Below are positions 24,740-37,330 of a DNA stretch of 64,000 nucleotides, in pieces (within the stretch, counting starts at the first letter, position 1; each line of letters opens with the position of its first letter). A program made the position numbers and the translations under genes. The stretch is from assembly GCF_003265705.1 (NCBI RefSeq), contig NW_020312848.1, forward strand, positions 56,153,707-56,217,706, in the 5' to 3' direction. The notes below the pieces were generated by a model, which worked only from the letters and a program-made list of their open reading frames with translations, did not search any database and was not told the origin of the DNA. This DNA comes from Callorhinus ursinus (taxonomy: Eukaryota > Chordata > Mammalia > Carnivora > Otariidae).

Positions 24740-26920
24740 GTGATGGGTATAGGCTACGTCAAGAGCAACCTGTGAGAGGCGCTGTGGTCTGTGGCATGGA
24801 CTGGTGGTATCAGGGGCCACATGTGCATTATATAACCCTGGAGCACAGCTCTTGACTGGTGTGGAGCACTTCCTGTATGTGACTGTGAGTGAATGAACGA
24901 AGGCCTGGCAGGTGCCCAGCAGCATAATATAGAAAGCCGAGCAAAGGCTTAGGGCAACAAAAGCTCTCCGCCACAGTGATTGAGAGCCATTGCCAGTTCT
25001 GTGCCCAGTGTTCTTGGGTTTCTTGGAGCCTCCTTCTCTTCTAATAAAGGCGAAGCCACGGATCTCTTAAGGGCTTTGTTGGGTGGGCAGAACTGAATGG
25101 TGAGCAGTACCCTTTTTCACAATGATTTCTTGGCGTTCAGCCTACAACTTAGTAACAGACAAGAAGATGCTGTACTGGCCTGAATCATAGACTAGTGAGA
25201 GTGGAGTGCATCAGTATGTCAGGTGATGTGATGTCAGGTCCTGTGCAGGAGAGGTATATATACCAATAAATGGTAGCTCTGCTATTACTTTTGAGAACAA
25301 AACATGTAATGGGCATTGAACTGGGGATTTTACATGGGGATTGAAACTAGGTGTTTTACATGGCTGTGAAAATGGAGGACCCTTGAGGATAAAGAATGAA
25401 TATGATTTCCAGTTTAGAACTGAAGAAACTGATGTTCAAATAGGTGAAATAACTTGCCTGAGGTTACAGACTCCTTGGATTCATGGTTTGTAAATTTATC
25501 ATTCTTGAGCTTTGTTCTTCAAGCAAGATCCCTTATTCCTAGCATTCCAAATGTTATAGACTAGTTCTGTCCCTTTTTAGCTTTCATATCAGATTCTCTT
25601 CCCTGTCTGCCCAGTGAAGTTACTTGAATGTCTTAACACATGAAAATTCATATAGTCAGAGGGGTAACTTTTTGGAATTAAGTTAAAGTTGTCATAGAAT
25701 TGGAAACATTTGGTTTAATTGATGCCTCCTTCTGGTCATTCATAGATGTTCCTTTTGTCTTAAAAAAAGGTGTGTTGTTTTTTTTTGTTTTTTTGGTAGA
25801 GCAGAAGAGAGAGAACATTGATTTTTAAATAATAGCCCGAAGTCCCTGCCAGAGTAGGTAACAAAATCTTGTTTTTTTGTAAGCATAAAGGTAATTAATT
25901 CTATGTTAGTTCCACATTCTGTATTATATTATAAAAATATGGTATAGTTAATCCTATGAGACTCTGGGATATAGTTGATTTTTAAATTTCTTCTGTGTGA
26001 TGATTTGTGGCTGCTTAAGGAACAAATCCCAAATCAGGCAGGGAGGAGAAGAAAGAATGTGGAAGAGAGCAGCTTTGAACAGTGGTAGGAAAGTGTTCGC
26101 TGGAGGGACCAAGGGGCCAGGGAAGCAGGCTTGGGGAAGGTCGCTTGCTTTCCCAGTGCTTAGAAGTCATGATTGCAGCCTAGTCATATGAGTGTTATTG
26201 CTTCTTTCCTTTTATTAATGAAAATTATCTCTTTTCTCCTTGGCAATGCATGGTATATAATAATTGGTAAGCTGGTGAACTAGGAAACCTTAATGGTGTT
26301 CAACAGATGCTTATGTTTATAAAGCACTTCTTAGCAGGTGGGACATTGCTAAGTCTCTCAGTAGTGGAGTACCATCCATACAAGAAATGGGATGCCTTTC
26401 ATTCTTTCTGTAAAACCAGCATTTCTCTAAGGAAATGCTTGTTTTTAAAATAAAAATAAAATTTTGCTATCTTAAAAATTTTATGCAGATATGGCTTTAT
26501 CAGAATGTAAGGTGCCAAGAATTGGAATATTTCATAAGCCATACTTCTAAAACTTGCTTATTTGTATACATTTCTGGAGTTGTCTTTCAGCCATGGTGAT
26601 TTTGTTAGAATATTATGTAAATTTGGAGGAAAATAATATTGAGCAGCTCTTAACAGTGTTCTTTTATCCATGATTGTAGTTGTGGATTTTCTTTGACAAC
26701 TAGTATTAAGTGGAGGGAACTACATTGAGAATTTAAAGAGTAATTGGTATTTTAATTTTATTAAACTCTTTGATTTTTAGAATAAAGCAAAATTTTTGGA
26801 GTAAAAATTAAGTATTTAAGGTAGATGTAATTAGTAGATGCAGCATATTTCATGGGCATGTGTACAAAATCACGAACAGTAACAAGGACCATAATCACTC
26901 TTAAAATTTTTCTATTCTAG

Positions 26921-27080
26921 ATATTTGAATGGTGGTATTTTCGCAAGTATGGGACATCATTCATTGAACAAGTCTCAGTAAGCCACTTGCGCCCCCTCCT
27001 GGGAGGGGTTGACAACAACTCCTCCAACAATTCTAACTCCAGCAATGGGGACTCAGATTCCAACAGGCAAAGTGTCTCAG
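26921..27080 (+). CDS. ST7: ST7 coding exon, probably exon 3 (160 nt)
   Basis: The acceptor is tctattctag at 26911-26920. The donor is gtatgg at 27081, weaker than the gtaagt consensus. The exon starts in phase 0 with [17 protein letters not shown], completing the membrane span begun in the previous exon. It continues [14 protein letters not shown] and then a low-complexity Asn/Ser stretch at about codons 36-47 of the exon, with several N-x-S/T sequons (for example NNSS and NSS). It ends with the first base of a Glu codon (phase 1). The Asn/Ser stretch is probably a flexible loop. Whether its sequons are glycosylated depends on topology, which the sequence alone does not settle. Confidence 0.94.
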
Positions 27081-27329
27081 GTATGGAAAGTCCTTCAGCT
27101 TGAACATGATTTGCTTATTTTTACTAAATTATTATGACTATAACGCAGTAATAATGTTGTTATTTAAATATTAGTCTCCGGAGAAAAATGCAGTTTATTT
27201 TCCTAAGGTGTTGACAGCTTCTACCAGGGAAATAGAATATAAGCATCACAAGGAAAGGAAATATTTATTTTACTTTTTCTCCAATTTGGTTTAGCTAAGG
27301 ATCATTTATATAGGTCGGTATTCCCAGCC

Positions 27330-27860
27330 TGAGTCTCTGGGCTCCTTGTCCCTAGTTTCTCGAACTTTATTGAATGTGTCCATTCTCTTCCATGCTAACT
27401 GCAGAACCTTCTGTCTAACTAGATGTGATCACATCTCTCCTTTGCTTACAAGGCTGCCTTGGTTTCCATTCCACTGAAGATAAAGCCCAGATTCCTTAGC
27501 ATAGCATAAGCTGCTTTCACCTTTCTTGGCAGCTTTGACTTTAGTCACAATCCTGTCCCTTTCCTTTTCATTTCTAGAACATGCCATGTTTTCTCAAGGC
27601 CCTTTTCCTAGAAGTCTGTCTCCCTCTCTCGTGTGTTTGCCCGTCTTTTGTAACCCAGCTCCAGGGTTACTTCCTGGGAAGCCTTCTCCGATAGGTTGTA
27701 CAATATCTCTCCACCTTTGTTGACTTGTAACATTTCTATCTTTAGCAACATTTATCAAATTGCACTGTAATGTTTAAGCAGGCTGCTTTATTGCAGTATT
27801 TCTAGCATTTTGCACAGTGTCTGCTCCATCATTGAAACTCAGTGAATGAACAAATAAGTG
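27330..27860 (+). mobile_element. L2 3'-region fossil
   Basis: The words gtgatcacatctctcctttg and gataaagcccagattcctta, with an ending cagtgaatgaacaaataagt, follow the order of the L2 3' region. It begins 250 nt after the 160-nt exon. Confidence 0.65.
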
Positions 27861-27949
27861 CATGCAAGGCCTGTAATTTCTCCATTCATAAAAGAAGAGG
27901 GAAGAATATGGTCTCTTAGCTTGGTCTCTTTATCAGCTCATTAAACATT

Positions 27950-28220
27950 TCCTAAGTCACTAATATGAACCTGGCCTTATACAGGTTCTTATGAATATTA
28001 TGATTGGAAAAAAAAGCCAAAGTCCTTGTCCTCATGGAACTCTCATGTCTACTGAAGGAGACACAGTGGTGAGTGCTGTGATTACATGAGGGAACACACA
28101 GTGCTATGGAAAACAAAGGAGGGGTTCCTGACCCAAACTGGAGGAAGAAGTTTGCTTCTTGAATGGGAGGGTACTAGTTCTGATACTTGAAGGATGAAAA
28201 GGAAGAAATTAAGGAACTAG
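27950..28220 (-). mobile_element. L2 3'-region fossil
   Basis: Antisense pattern ccttgtcctcatggaactct, agtgctgtgattacatgag, ggttcctgacccaaactgga. It lies next to a sense L2 fossil. Confidence 0.6.
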
Positions 28221-29850
28221 ATTAGATTTTTTTTTTTTCTTTCTCCTAGAATAACTCAGTCTACTTTTCATAACTGTTTCGCCAGGTGATAAGCATCAAG
28301 GAGCATTGCACATATATTTTATTCCTGTTGCTAATCTTGTGCCCTTTCAATAGACCCTTTGCCAGCCATCTGTGAGTGGCAGGGGGCACCACCGGGTACA
28401 CATTTTTTTTTTCATCCTAAAGGGTACCAGAGATGGCACCATTCAGGTAACAGAATTGTCTGGGACTTTGAAAACTTACCCATTTTGTGAAAGAAACAGA
28501 GAGTTGAGCAAAGTGAAACATTAACCACTATTCTGACAAGTGTAGCACATTATTCTAACGGGGGGTCTTGATCATTCAGCCATCGTCATATAAGACATTG
28601 TCGATAACTGCCCTCACTTTGCATCTGCTGTGAAGACCTCTTTTCCGATTAGAGTTACTATAGTCTTTGGATGGTGTAAAACATTGTAGGAATAACAGAT
28701 TAGAAATGGAAAGCAGCCTTATTTAAAGCCATTCTTCATTGTGAGTACATTTTTATTTGCATTAAAATTCTCTCTCTACCCAGTTTAAATTTCTTGACAT
28801 CATTCCTTAATGCAGTGAAGAATTCTTCTTACTGTCACTATTATTTTGCTGTCTCTCTTTATGGCTACCTTGAAGTACACCTTATGCATTATATAAATCT
28901 TGGTGCTATTCTTAGTGCTTTTATGGCAGTTTTAAAAGGGAGGACCTAAACCCTTTATAAAAATATATTAAAAAATAATAATCATGGAAATTCCCAGTTT
29001 TATTTGTACTGAGTTTTCACCTGGCTAAGAATGAGTTTTTGAATATCATTATTAATTCAGTTCCACTAGTATTTGCTGAATGTCTACTACTATGCATGCA
29101 ATATTTCTATTCATTTCCTATGTAATAGATACAGCATTTATGATCTGATCTCATAACAATGTTCAAATAGTTACATTTAGCAAAGGGGAAATTACCTTAT
29201 CTAAGTATATTTAGGGCTCAGTCTGCCCTCTTCTCCTTGACAGTTGGGTTTCTAAAATTGGGCTAACTCAGCTCAACAAACATGTATGCCAGTATGAAAG
29301 TACCAGATAACAGTGGGACTAATACTATTTTCCACTTCTCTTTTCCTGTAGTGATTTTTATTTTTGAATAAGAAAAATATTATTAAAGTACATTGTCTTT
29401 TATCTCTACTCTTAATCACTTTCTATTAAATAGTCTGGTTTCAACTAAGTAAAGGAAAAAGAAAGTCTAAAGCTGTGAGGGTAATTAATAATACATTTCT
29501 TAAAATAGAGGAATTTGTTTAACAATTCCTATTCCCTTAATAATATTAAAATGGCTGTTGCCTTAATAACAAAAGGGTGAATCTTTTGATTTTCTTGGAG
29601 AATGACAAGACAGCTCTTTGGTGAAACTTACATGAAATACAACATGGCTAACAAAGTCCCACAGATATTGGCAAAGGCGGTTTAATTGCTTATTTGAGAA
29701 AAATCATTGAAAAAGCTTCAAAAAACCCCTGAAAATACCAGTTACAAACATTGATCTATATGAAAACTGATAGTGTAGCTCTTTTCTTAAGGAATCATAT
29801 CTTTTGATTAAGAGCTGAAAGACCTGGCCTACTTAAGAATGATTTGGGGT

Positions 29851-30063
29851 GGGGCACCTGGGTGGCTCAGTCGTTAAGCATCTGCCTTTGGCTCAGGTCA
29901 TGATCCCAGGGTCCTGGGATCGAGCCCCGCATCGGGCTCGCTGCTCAGTGGGAAGCCTGCTTCTCCCTCTCCCACTCCCTCTGCTTGTGTTCCCCTTTCT
30001 CGCTATGTCTCTCTCTGTCAAATAAATAAATAAAATCTTTAAAAAAATGTATATATATAAAAA
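29851..30063 (+). mobile_element. Can-SINE
   Basis: Sense copy, tail AAATAAATAAATAAAATC then A-rich with a TATA run. Exact 16-nt target duplication (aagaatgatttggggt) at 29835-29850 and 30064-30079. Confidence 0.93.
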
Positions 30064-30814
30064 AAGAATGATTTGGGGTAGGGGAATGGGGAGTGGGAGG
30101 ATTGTGATTGTTACAGGGTGGGCTGTCCATACCTTCTTTAACTTTTGTTTCTGTACAAATTGGACTGAGTGCAGACTCTTTTAAAATCTGTAGTAATGTT
30201 GATCTGTGGATCAGAGAAGAAATGTAGCTAACTATAAAGCTTCTTAAGCTAGCCAAATTTTAGATGGTTTGGCTTAGGTTAACATTTATGAGCATTTTAC
30301 TCGTTTTGCTTTTTTTGGGAGCTAACCTGCCATTTTTCGTCATAAACCCTGCTCATGTATTTGCTATGTCACCATGTTCTCACTGCCATTTCTTAATTCA
30401 ACTCAGCTTTTGAGCTGATGATGTATAGGGATTTAAAATGTGGCCAACTTCTCCCTGTCTGAAGGGAGGGGATTCTCAGGGACCAGTAATATTTCGAATT
30501 TGGGTTCATGGGAACATCCGTTTGATAATTTGTCCTGTTCTTGAGTAAGGTGTCATAAAGACAAAGGTTGGTAGCATTCATCTTCAAGATATTTGGAAAA
30601 GTACAGGGTGCTTCATCACATGAAAAGTATCCTTGTCAAAGTCAAGTTTAAATTCTCTGAGATACCATAGAACTGGATCTTTAGATAAACTCTGCTTATG
30701 GTTGCTTCTCTTCCTGTTTCAAATAATTTCATTTTAGTCTCATTTAATCTTAATATATATCTTATATATGTACATAGTATATATGAGTATATATATAAGA
30801 AGCAGGTAGTGTTA

Positions 30815-30905
30815 TTGTCTCTGTTATATGGTTGATGAAACTGAGGTACAGGCAAGTTAAGTCATCTGCCCAAGGTCAGTCCAAGGTCATATGGCTGGTA
30901 ACAAC
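30815..30905 (-). mobile_element. MIR SINE fragment
   Basis: Antisense pattern gatgaaactgaggtacaggc, aagttaagtcatctgcccaa, ggtcatatggctggtaac. Confidence 0.65.
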
Positions 30906-31119
30906 CTAGGTGGTCTTGCTTTGGAGTCCAAAGTCTCAAGCCTCAACTAAAAAATTTAGTCTAGATCCTCTGTGAGGTCTATAAACTCAGTACTAATGTA
31001 ATTACTAAACTGCTAAAGTAAATAATTTCATTAAAAACCTGTACTACCATACATGACATCATTACTTCAGAAGTGACATTAACCAAACTTACTTAGAAAC
31101 GGCTCACTGGTAGGATTGC

Positions 31120-31320
31120 TGATGGTTGAGAGCTCAGGCTCTGGGGTCAGACAGATGTTGCCCTAATCTTGGCTCCATCGCTTACAGTGTGTGACCTTGG
31201 GTGAGTCACTTAACCTTCCTTTGTATCTTAATTTGCATACATGGTAGTAACAACAGTATCTGCTTCACAGAGTACTTTGAGGAATAAATGAGGTCATTCA
31301 GAAATAGCAAGTCAGAGGAC
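31120..31320 (+). mobile_element. MIR SINE fossil
   Basis: Well-preserved MIR: gctcaggctctggggtcaga, gtgaccttgggtgagtcact, taaccttcctttgtatctta, ggaataaatgaggtcattca. Confidence 0.8.
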
Positions 31321-34271
31321 AACCATCAGGCAGTGTCCTCCAGATGAACTGACTTCTTTATGAATATGATGGGGACCAGCCCCATGGAGTTATGGCTGTG
31401 GGTTCAATGAGGTTTACTCATCAACTCAGTGACTCACTTTTATGCCCAGTCCTTTCAGTGCTTGCATTTCAAATATATTCCTTGGCAAAATTGCAAATTG
31501 CTACATGTCCAGGACTTTTGGGGTTGCTCTTTAATCATCTCAATTAGGGGAACTCAGTTGTCGTTGCCACATCTATATGTGTTGAAGTGATTCTTTTAGC
31601 CAATGCTTATTACATCTTTTAAAATCTTTTGCTACTAAAATTTATGTTTTAGTATAGATTTGATCTCCAGTTGAATGGTGAAAATGCCTAAAACAGTTTT
31701 AGTCCCTGGTGAACATTTATTTAATAAACTTATTTCACAATTTCCACATTATTTGGTTGAGTTGATTGACTTAGGTCAGAAATAATGAGAAATGTATGAG
31801 AGATACAATAAAGATTTAATCATCTCAGCAATACTTGGAGTAGTACACTCTCTTGAATAGAGCAGATCAATAAAAATGGTCTTGAAACTCATCATTTTTT
31901 ATACCTAGTCTCATTCTGTAGAATTTGAGGGAATAACATATTTGTTGAGTTGAAGGCTACCTACATGTTACTTTGTGCTTTTACTACTACTTATTAAACT
32001 TCCAAAAGAATTATTTCAAAGGTTATGAAAACAACTAAAGCCTAATTACTTAAGAAAATGGATAGTGTTACTCTTAATGATTAAGAATAACTTGTATGAA
32101 ATAGAGAATTGGGTATTCATTTGTGAGATATCAAAGCTAATAAATATATGGCAGAATCATGTGTCAGACATTGACTGACAGTGGGGTTAATCTTGATTGT
32201 CATAATACATCTGATGAAACTTTATCTAGGGCCCTTTTCTGTTGTACTTTGGAACCAAAATGTTTAAAAGTATTGTTTAAAAGTGCCTAACATTTCCCCA
32301 GAGGAGTTTTTGAAACTGTTTTTCTAGTGGAAAATTTAATCGATGAAGTCATAGGATTTTTGAAATATGATGTTGCAGGATAATGGGTCTGTTGCATACA
32401 GTGGGTGGTTGTTGGTTAGTCCGGACACCAGCCCTTAATCTCATTTACTATGAACTGTGGGGAAATTACACAGCTTTTCTATGCTTTACTCTTCTGTAGA
32501 AAGGGCCTACTATAGGCCCCTTATTAGTGTATGTAAGAAATATAGATGACTTGAGCTTTAAAACTTCTTCTAGAAAGGCTCCATGAAAATCAGGTTGTTA
32601 ACTAGGACAAAGGTTCCTATTGCTGCTATTTGTAATAATAATATTACCATCATTATTAGATTTTAGATTCTGGGAAGAGGTGGTAACTTTTTAGTAAAAC
32701 AAATCTTCCTAGGCTATGAATTAATAATTTATATATTTGAAGGCCCTAGAAGTGAAGATTTTATATCTTTTTTTTTTTTAATTTTTGGGACGAGAGGTTC
32801 TCAGAGTTAAATGAATTGGATGTAGAGAATAATATTTTCTTATGTGAATAAAAGCTCTGTGACTTCGGAGCCTCTTGGTTTTTCTGAGAATTAAGTTCTC
32901 TTTTTCTTTGAGGACTGTGACAAAGGGAAAGTCTGTGGTTCTGTCTGCATTATTCCTTCTGTAGAGCTTCTTCAGCTGGATGCCCTTTCTATTTTTCTAC
33001 CAAGGCTGTAAGCTCCTCTTTTTTTTTTTAATTTAATTTTTTAAATTTAATTTAATTTTATTACCCAGGGTCCAGCCTCAGACTAATGCAAAATAGCCAT
33101 TCTATATATGTTTAAACCACACAGTCCTGTGAGTGGTGGGGTGGGGATTCTAGAGGAGTGACTGAGTACAAAAGGCATGATATAACTGTCACTGGGATGG
33201 CAAGTTTTAGTAGGGAATGGTGAGAGGGAAGGCTGAAGACAAGATTGGTGCTTGATTTTAGAAGTCCTTGGTGGCAGTAAGAATGATTTTTTTTTTTTAT
33301 TTTCTTTGTCTCCCACATAAAAACTTATAATCATCCTGTTATCACAAAGGGGGAAATCTGTTCTGCAGACTTGGGGAACTAAACAAGTACTATTCCAATA
33401 TTTATTGCTTCTCTTCCTCTTGAACTACATTCCTTCATGCATGCTGAGGTCTGAATACGTCTGTCAGGATTTGTAGATTGAGACTCTTCTGTGGGCTGCT
33501 ACAGATGGAACCATAGACAGTATGTTTGTTGTATTGGGGCATGTTTTTAATTGGACTATTAATGTCAGCAAGCCCTTGATGGAGTCCCTGTCAACTTTTA
33601 GGTCTTCTAAAGGGCACTGAAATTGTTGATATTAATGGAGAATGCAAATTTCCTTTTGGAAGTAAAATTTTAATTCTGACTTAAAGAATTTATTCCTCAA
33701 AGACATGAATAAGGTAAGAAACTGGACCTCATGTGGAAAAACTTTTACCCTCTGGATATCTGAGTTGAACTTCTTGACTTAAATCTTCACATTCTAATAC
33801 ATTTGGCATTTACAGCCTCTGTCCATATCACGAAACCATCAGGCAGTCTGATATTTATGGGTTATGTACTCTAGAGTAATTCCAGACTGAGTTTTTGTAG
33901 TAGTGGTAAGATTATGAAACAGAGTAGCAAAGAAGAAATTTAACATAGCTGTGACCTAATTTGAGGTAAAACTTTGATGTGTTCATATTCGACCTCTAGT
34001 TGCTTATTTCTTTAAAAAAATTATTCCTGTTTTGCACCAGTTTGAAGGATACAGCTAATGAAAACATTTCTTATATAGTTCTGTGTCACATATTTTTTCT
34101 CATTCAGAATATTTTACATCTGTTAAAGTTACTTAGATCCTCATTTCTAAGTTTCAGAGATAGTTAAAGAAACTGAATACAGACCACATGTATGACACTA
34201 ATATTAGCAGTGACTTTTTTAAAAGTTCAGTTTTCTGTTACAAGCCGTAAAAACATTTCAAAATGTTTGCG

Positions 34272-34286
34272 GCACCCCCTGCTGGC
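34272..34286 (-). promoter_or_regulatory. Candidate CTCF-binding site
   Basis: gcaccccctgctggc on the + strand differs from the reverse-complement core of the vertebrate CTCF motif (GCGCCCCCTGGTGGC) at two positions. It lies in a stretch free of recognised repeats. Sequence match only; occupancy is unknown. Confidence 0.4.
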
Positions 34287-35246
34287 TATATTGTGGCACT
34301 TCCTAAAGGAATATCGCATCTTTAGATACTGCTCAAAAATACTTTAGGTATATACACCATCTCTCTTGCAGTCATTTTTATTTAGAAATAATTTCATTTG
34401 TATCCAACATATAATAGAATTGAAATATTAGTTGAAGACATTTTGCTTTATAGTTTGTCAATTGATATTTGAACAGTGCTTGTCCTTCGAGGCAAATAGA
34501 ATAATGTATTCACTGGAGACAAATTATTTGCCATAACCTTTTTACTAATATTTCAGATGAAATTCAGTGGGGCAGAGGCATCTCCCCAAATGCTTCCATT
34601 TTCTTGCAGATAATTCCACTACGAGCATCCTTTGTACATAAATATGTGTGCATGTTTGTTATATGCTAAATTCTGACCTTGCAATATCCATAATGCTTTA
34701 AGAAGAGCACTTTGGATCTTAAAAGACAACCTCTGAGGAGATGGTGGGAATGATGGTTGTTTAGCTCACTGGTGTGATTCAAGCCATGAGCTCTGATCGA
34801 GTTCATTAGTGACCCCTCTAAGGGCCTTTACATCTGGAAAAAGAGTAATTATTTAAGAAAAGCATAATTTTCTAGTTAGTACCATATGAAGTGACAGCCA
34901 TTGAATTTCAGTTTCTCAGGAACAAAATTCAAAGATGCTGAACTAAGTGAGCAAAGATCATTTCCTAAATGTCGAGTTAAGCTAAGTGTCAGAAAATTTA
35001 CTGCCATTATTTATAAACATTGAGCAAATTTTAGACGAGCTCCAGTCCTAATTTAAAGATAAATTTATCTTCTTCAAATGAAAACATGTCTTCCTGTTAT
35101 ATGTATACCCTTCGTTCACTATTTTAACAAGAATGTATTGAGATTACACACAGTGTTTCTATAGTGTTTTATGTTCTTCATTTTCATGCTGTATTGTAAT
35201 AGTGCTTTGCTTGTTTGTTTTCCCCATTGAGTGCTGAGTGCTCATT

Positions 35247-35290
35247 GGATGGATGGATGGATGGATGGGTGGCTGGGTGGAAGGCTGGAT
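35247..35290. repeat. (GGAT)n microsatellite
   Basis: Five GGAT units, then degenerate GGGT/GGCT units to 35290. Confidence 0.88.
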
Positions 35291-36284
35291 GTTGCATATA
35301 ATAGGACTGAGAATCTTAATGAATCACTCATGGCCTTTAATGTTCTTTTGATTTCTGCAATAATCGTTCACTTTTGTATATATATGTCTTTGGGTGTGTT
35401 TTTTGGTGGACTACACACACACAGATATTTTAAGTACTGTTAACTGATTTTATTTTCTAATAAAACATTATTCATTCAAAGAAATGTATTCTGAATCAGT
35501 AGAAAGCCTTAATCATAGGCTGTTTAAAAAGAATTGTAGCTTATTAGCTACACACTTATAAGATAGTCTTAAAAATTAATGATTGACTTTTCTAAGTCCT
35601 GTGGTTCTAAATTTCTGCAGTCTTTGTATAAGAAAGATGTATAATCTATTAGTACATGCTAGAATTGTAATATTAGTATAATGGTTAATACATGTATCTA
35701 TATAAGCAAATAGTGTTAATGCTTACAGTTTCATAGCATTTCTCCCTAAAATAATACCTTTATTAATTTTCTAATTACTACTTTATGGCAATGTAAAAAA
35801 CAATCTGGTGAATTATTACAAGATCAGTATTAACAAAGACCCTAAATAAAAATCTTGCATATTATACTCTAGAGCTTAAGTTAGGCTTATTTAGGAGTTA
35901 TTTTAAGATATATTTTGGAGTAATAGAAAGTAGTTTTACTTCTACCTATACCTTCTACCTGTAATTTTAGAAGTAAATTCATAGAATTTGTTTAGACCTC
36001 TTGATGACTACTGAGGTTATGAATTAGCTGATTTTGGCTTATACCTTAATTTAGCAAATGAGGAAACTTAGGCCCAGAAAGATTAGGAGAAACTTTCCAA
36101 AGTCCTGGTGCCTGAGCTATGTTTCCTGATTTAGCCACTCAGAGTTTTTGCATATTGCTTCCCATGTGGAGGATAGAGAATAAAATTATCTTATCAAATG
36201 GCCAGGAAGGGTGGTTTGCTGAATTAATTAGCTTGTAATGTCTCTGGACTATGTGTAACATTTTCATATTTCTCTTTGTTGCAG

Positions 36285-36339
36285 AATGCAAAGTATGGCG
36301 AAATCCACTAAATTTATTTAGGGGTGCTGAATATAATCG
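36285..36339 (+). CDS. ST7: ST7 coding exon, probably exon 4 (55 nt)
   Basis: A short exon, with acceptor tctctttgttgcag ending at 36284 and donor gtaagc at 36340. Two bases (AA) complete the split Glu codon from the previous exon. Seventeen whole codons follow, reading [17 protein letters not shown], and the last two bases (CG) begin an Arg codon finished in the next exon. The encoded sequence is one of the most recognisable ST7 segments. It is too short to be found by ORF length alone and was placed by splice borders, phase and homology. Confidence 0.93.
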
Positions 36340-36981
36340 GTAAGCGTTTTGACAGGTTGGGAAACAAATGGGTCTAGTTCAGAGAGTAGACAGCAGCAAA
36401 TGCTTTTGCTGGTTCATTTAGGGGTCATTGTTACAGCCTGGATAGTGCTTCTATTTTTTGATACAATCCTCAAATGTTTTGATTTTTCTGTTTTATAAAT
36501 ATTTTTGGGATTGGAATTGGGATAACATATAAAGATGTGTAGTTTTTAGAAATTTTCTATTGCAGTTATTCATTTCATTATGCATTATACAATCAAAATA
36601 TTTTGAAGTTTACCTAGAACATGGTTATGAAGATGTCACAGAAGTTATGTTGGAATTTAATTTTGCAGAGTAATTAGGCGTATCAGAATTTTCATGGCTT
36701 TTGAAAAATGTCTATTCATGATATAACTAGGGAAAGTTTTCATTAGCTAGTGCTAGTAAAATTTTTAGACAAAAATATAGAGGAAAATGTTTACTTCTTT
36801 CCTGCTGATATACTTCCTAAAGGGAGAACAGGATGATTAAAAATTTTTTTTTCATTCATTGGCAAAGCTGTTTTAATATTCTAGTTAATGTTTTTCTAGT
36901 TCAACTCCTATGCAGCTTAATATTTTGTAGGTCTTGCTTTCTTCTCTCAAAGTGTCTGACCATCTATTTCCCCTTTACCAG
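36340..36981 (+). other. ST7: ST7 short intron (642 nt)
   Basis: The donor is gtaagc and the acceptor ccctttaccag. It is AT-rich with no repeat that I recognise. Confidence 0.85.
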
Positions 36982-37097
36982 GTATACTTGGGTGACAGGA
37001 CGAGAGCCTTTGACTTACTATGACATGAATCTCTCTGCCCAAGACCACCAGACATTCTTTACTTGTGACTCAGACCACCTCCGTCCTGCAGATGCAA
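36982..37097 (+). CDS. ST7: ST7 coding exon, probably exon 5 (116 nt)
   Basis: The acceptor is ccctttaccag ending at 36981 and the donor is gtatgg at 37098. One base completes the split Arg codon. Thirty-eight codons follow ([18 protein letters not shown] then [20 protein letters not shown]), and the final A begins an Ile codon. Reading continues open for about 35 nt past the donor into the intron, so an unspliced reading frame overruns the exon; the splice site is supported by the exact joining to the next exon. An antisense SINE begins at 37115, only 17 nt beyond the exon end. Confidence 0.93.
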
Positions 37098-37114
37098 GTA
37101 TGGACAATCTTTTA

Positions 37115-37330
37115 TTATTTTTTTATTTTTAATTTTTTAAAATAGTTTATTTATTTATTTGACAGAGAGAGAAGCACAGCAAGAGAGGGAATGCAAGCAG
37201 GGGGAGTAGGAGAGGGAGAAGCAGGCCTATGGCCAAGCAGGGAGCCCGAAGCGGGGCTTGATCCCAGGATCCTGGGATCATGGCCTGAGCCAAAGGCAGA
37301 TGCTTAACGACTGAGCCACCCAGGCGCCCC
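37115..37330 (-). mobile_element. Can-SINE adjacent to the 5' splice site of the 116-nt ST7 exon
   Basis: Antisense copy, so the transcript carries its long T-rich stretch first. Exact target duplication tggacaatctttta at 37101-37114 and 37331-37344. The duplication starts at the fourth base of the intron, and the SINE starts 17 nt after the exon end at 37097. Confidence 0.94.

Larger units (their letters stand above)
14873..26920 (+). other. ST7: ST7 intron between the 83-nt and 160-nt exons (12.0 kb)
   Basis: It holds a 5'-truncated L1 (15277-16072), SINEs near 16174, 17101, 20708 and 24414, MIR copies near 17885 and 19815, an L2 tail near 21170, a MER5-like fragment near 21325 and a short GT repeat near 24717. 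I can assign nothing in 18150-19800, 21430-24390 or 24750-26900. The 18340-18500 stretch is more GC-rich than its surroundings but has no supported function. Confidence 0.75.
27081..36284 (+). other. ST7: ST7 intron between the 160-nt and 55-nt exons (9.2 kb)
   Basis: A comparatively clean intron with a single young SINE (29851-30063). It also has L2 fossils at 27330-27860 (+) and 27950-28220 (-), MIR fragments near 30815 and 31120, a GGAT repeat at 35247-35270 and a CTCF-like site at 34272-34286. The long stretch 31330-36240 holds no repeat I can name except small A/T-rich runs. This low density of young insertions could reflect conserved regulatory sequence, but that is inference. Confidence 0.7.

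Noticed and set aside
24431..24925. 164-codon - strand open frame, the longest in the window
   Set aside because: It crosses a Can-SINE and a GT repeat (giving a His-Thr run). No splice signals or homology support a gene.
36833..37132. A 99-codon exon extending on both sides of the 116-nt ST7 exon
   Set aside because: The outer parts match no ST7 sequence. The AG/GT borders at 36981/37098 give exact phase joining with neighbouring exons.
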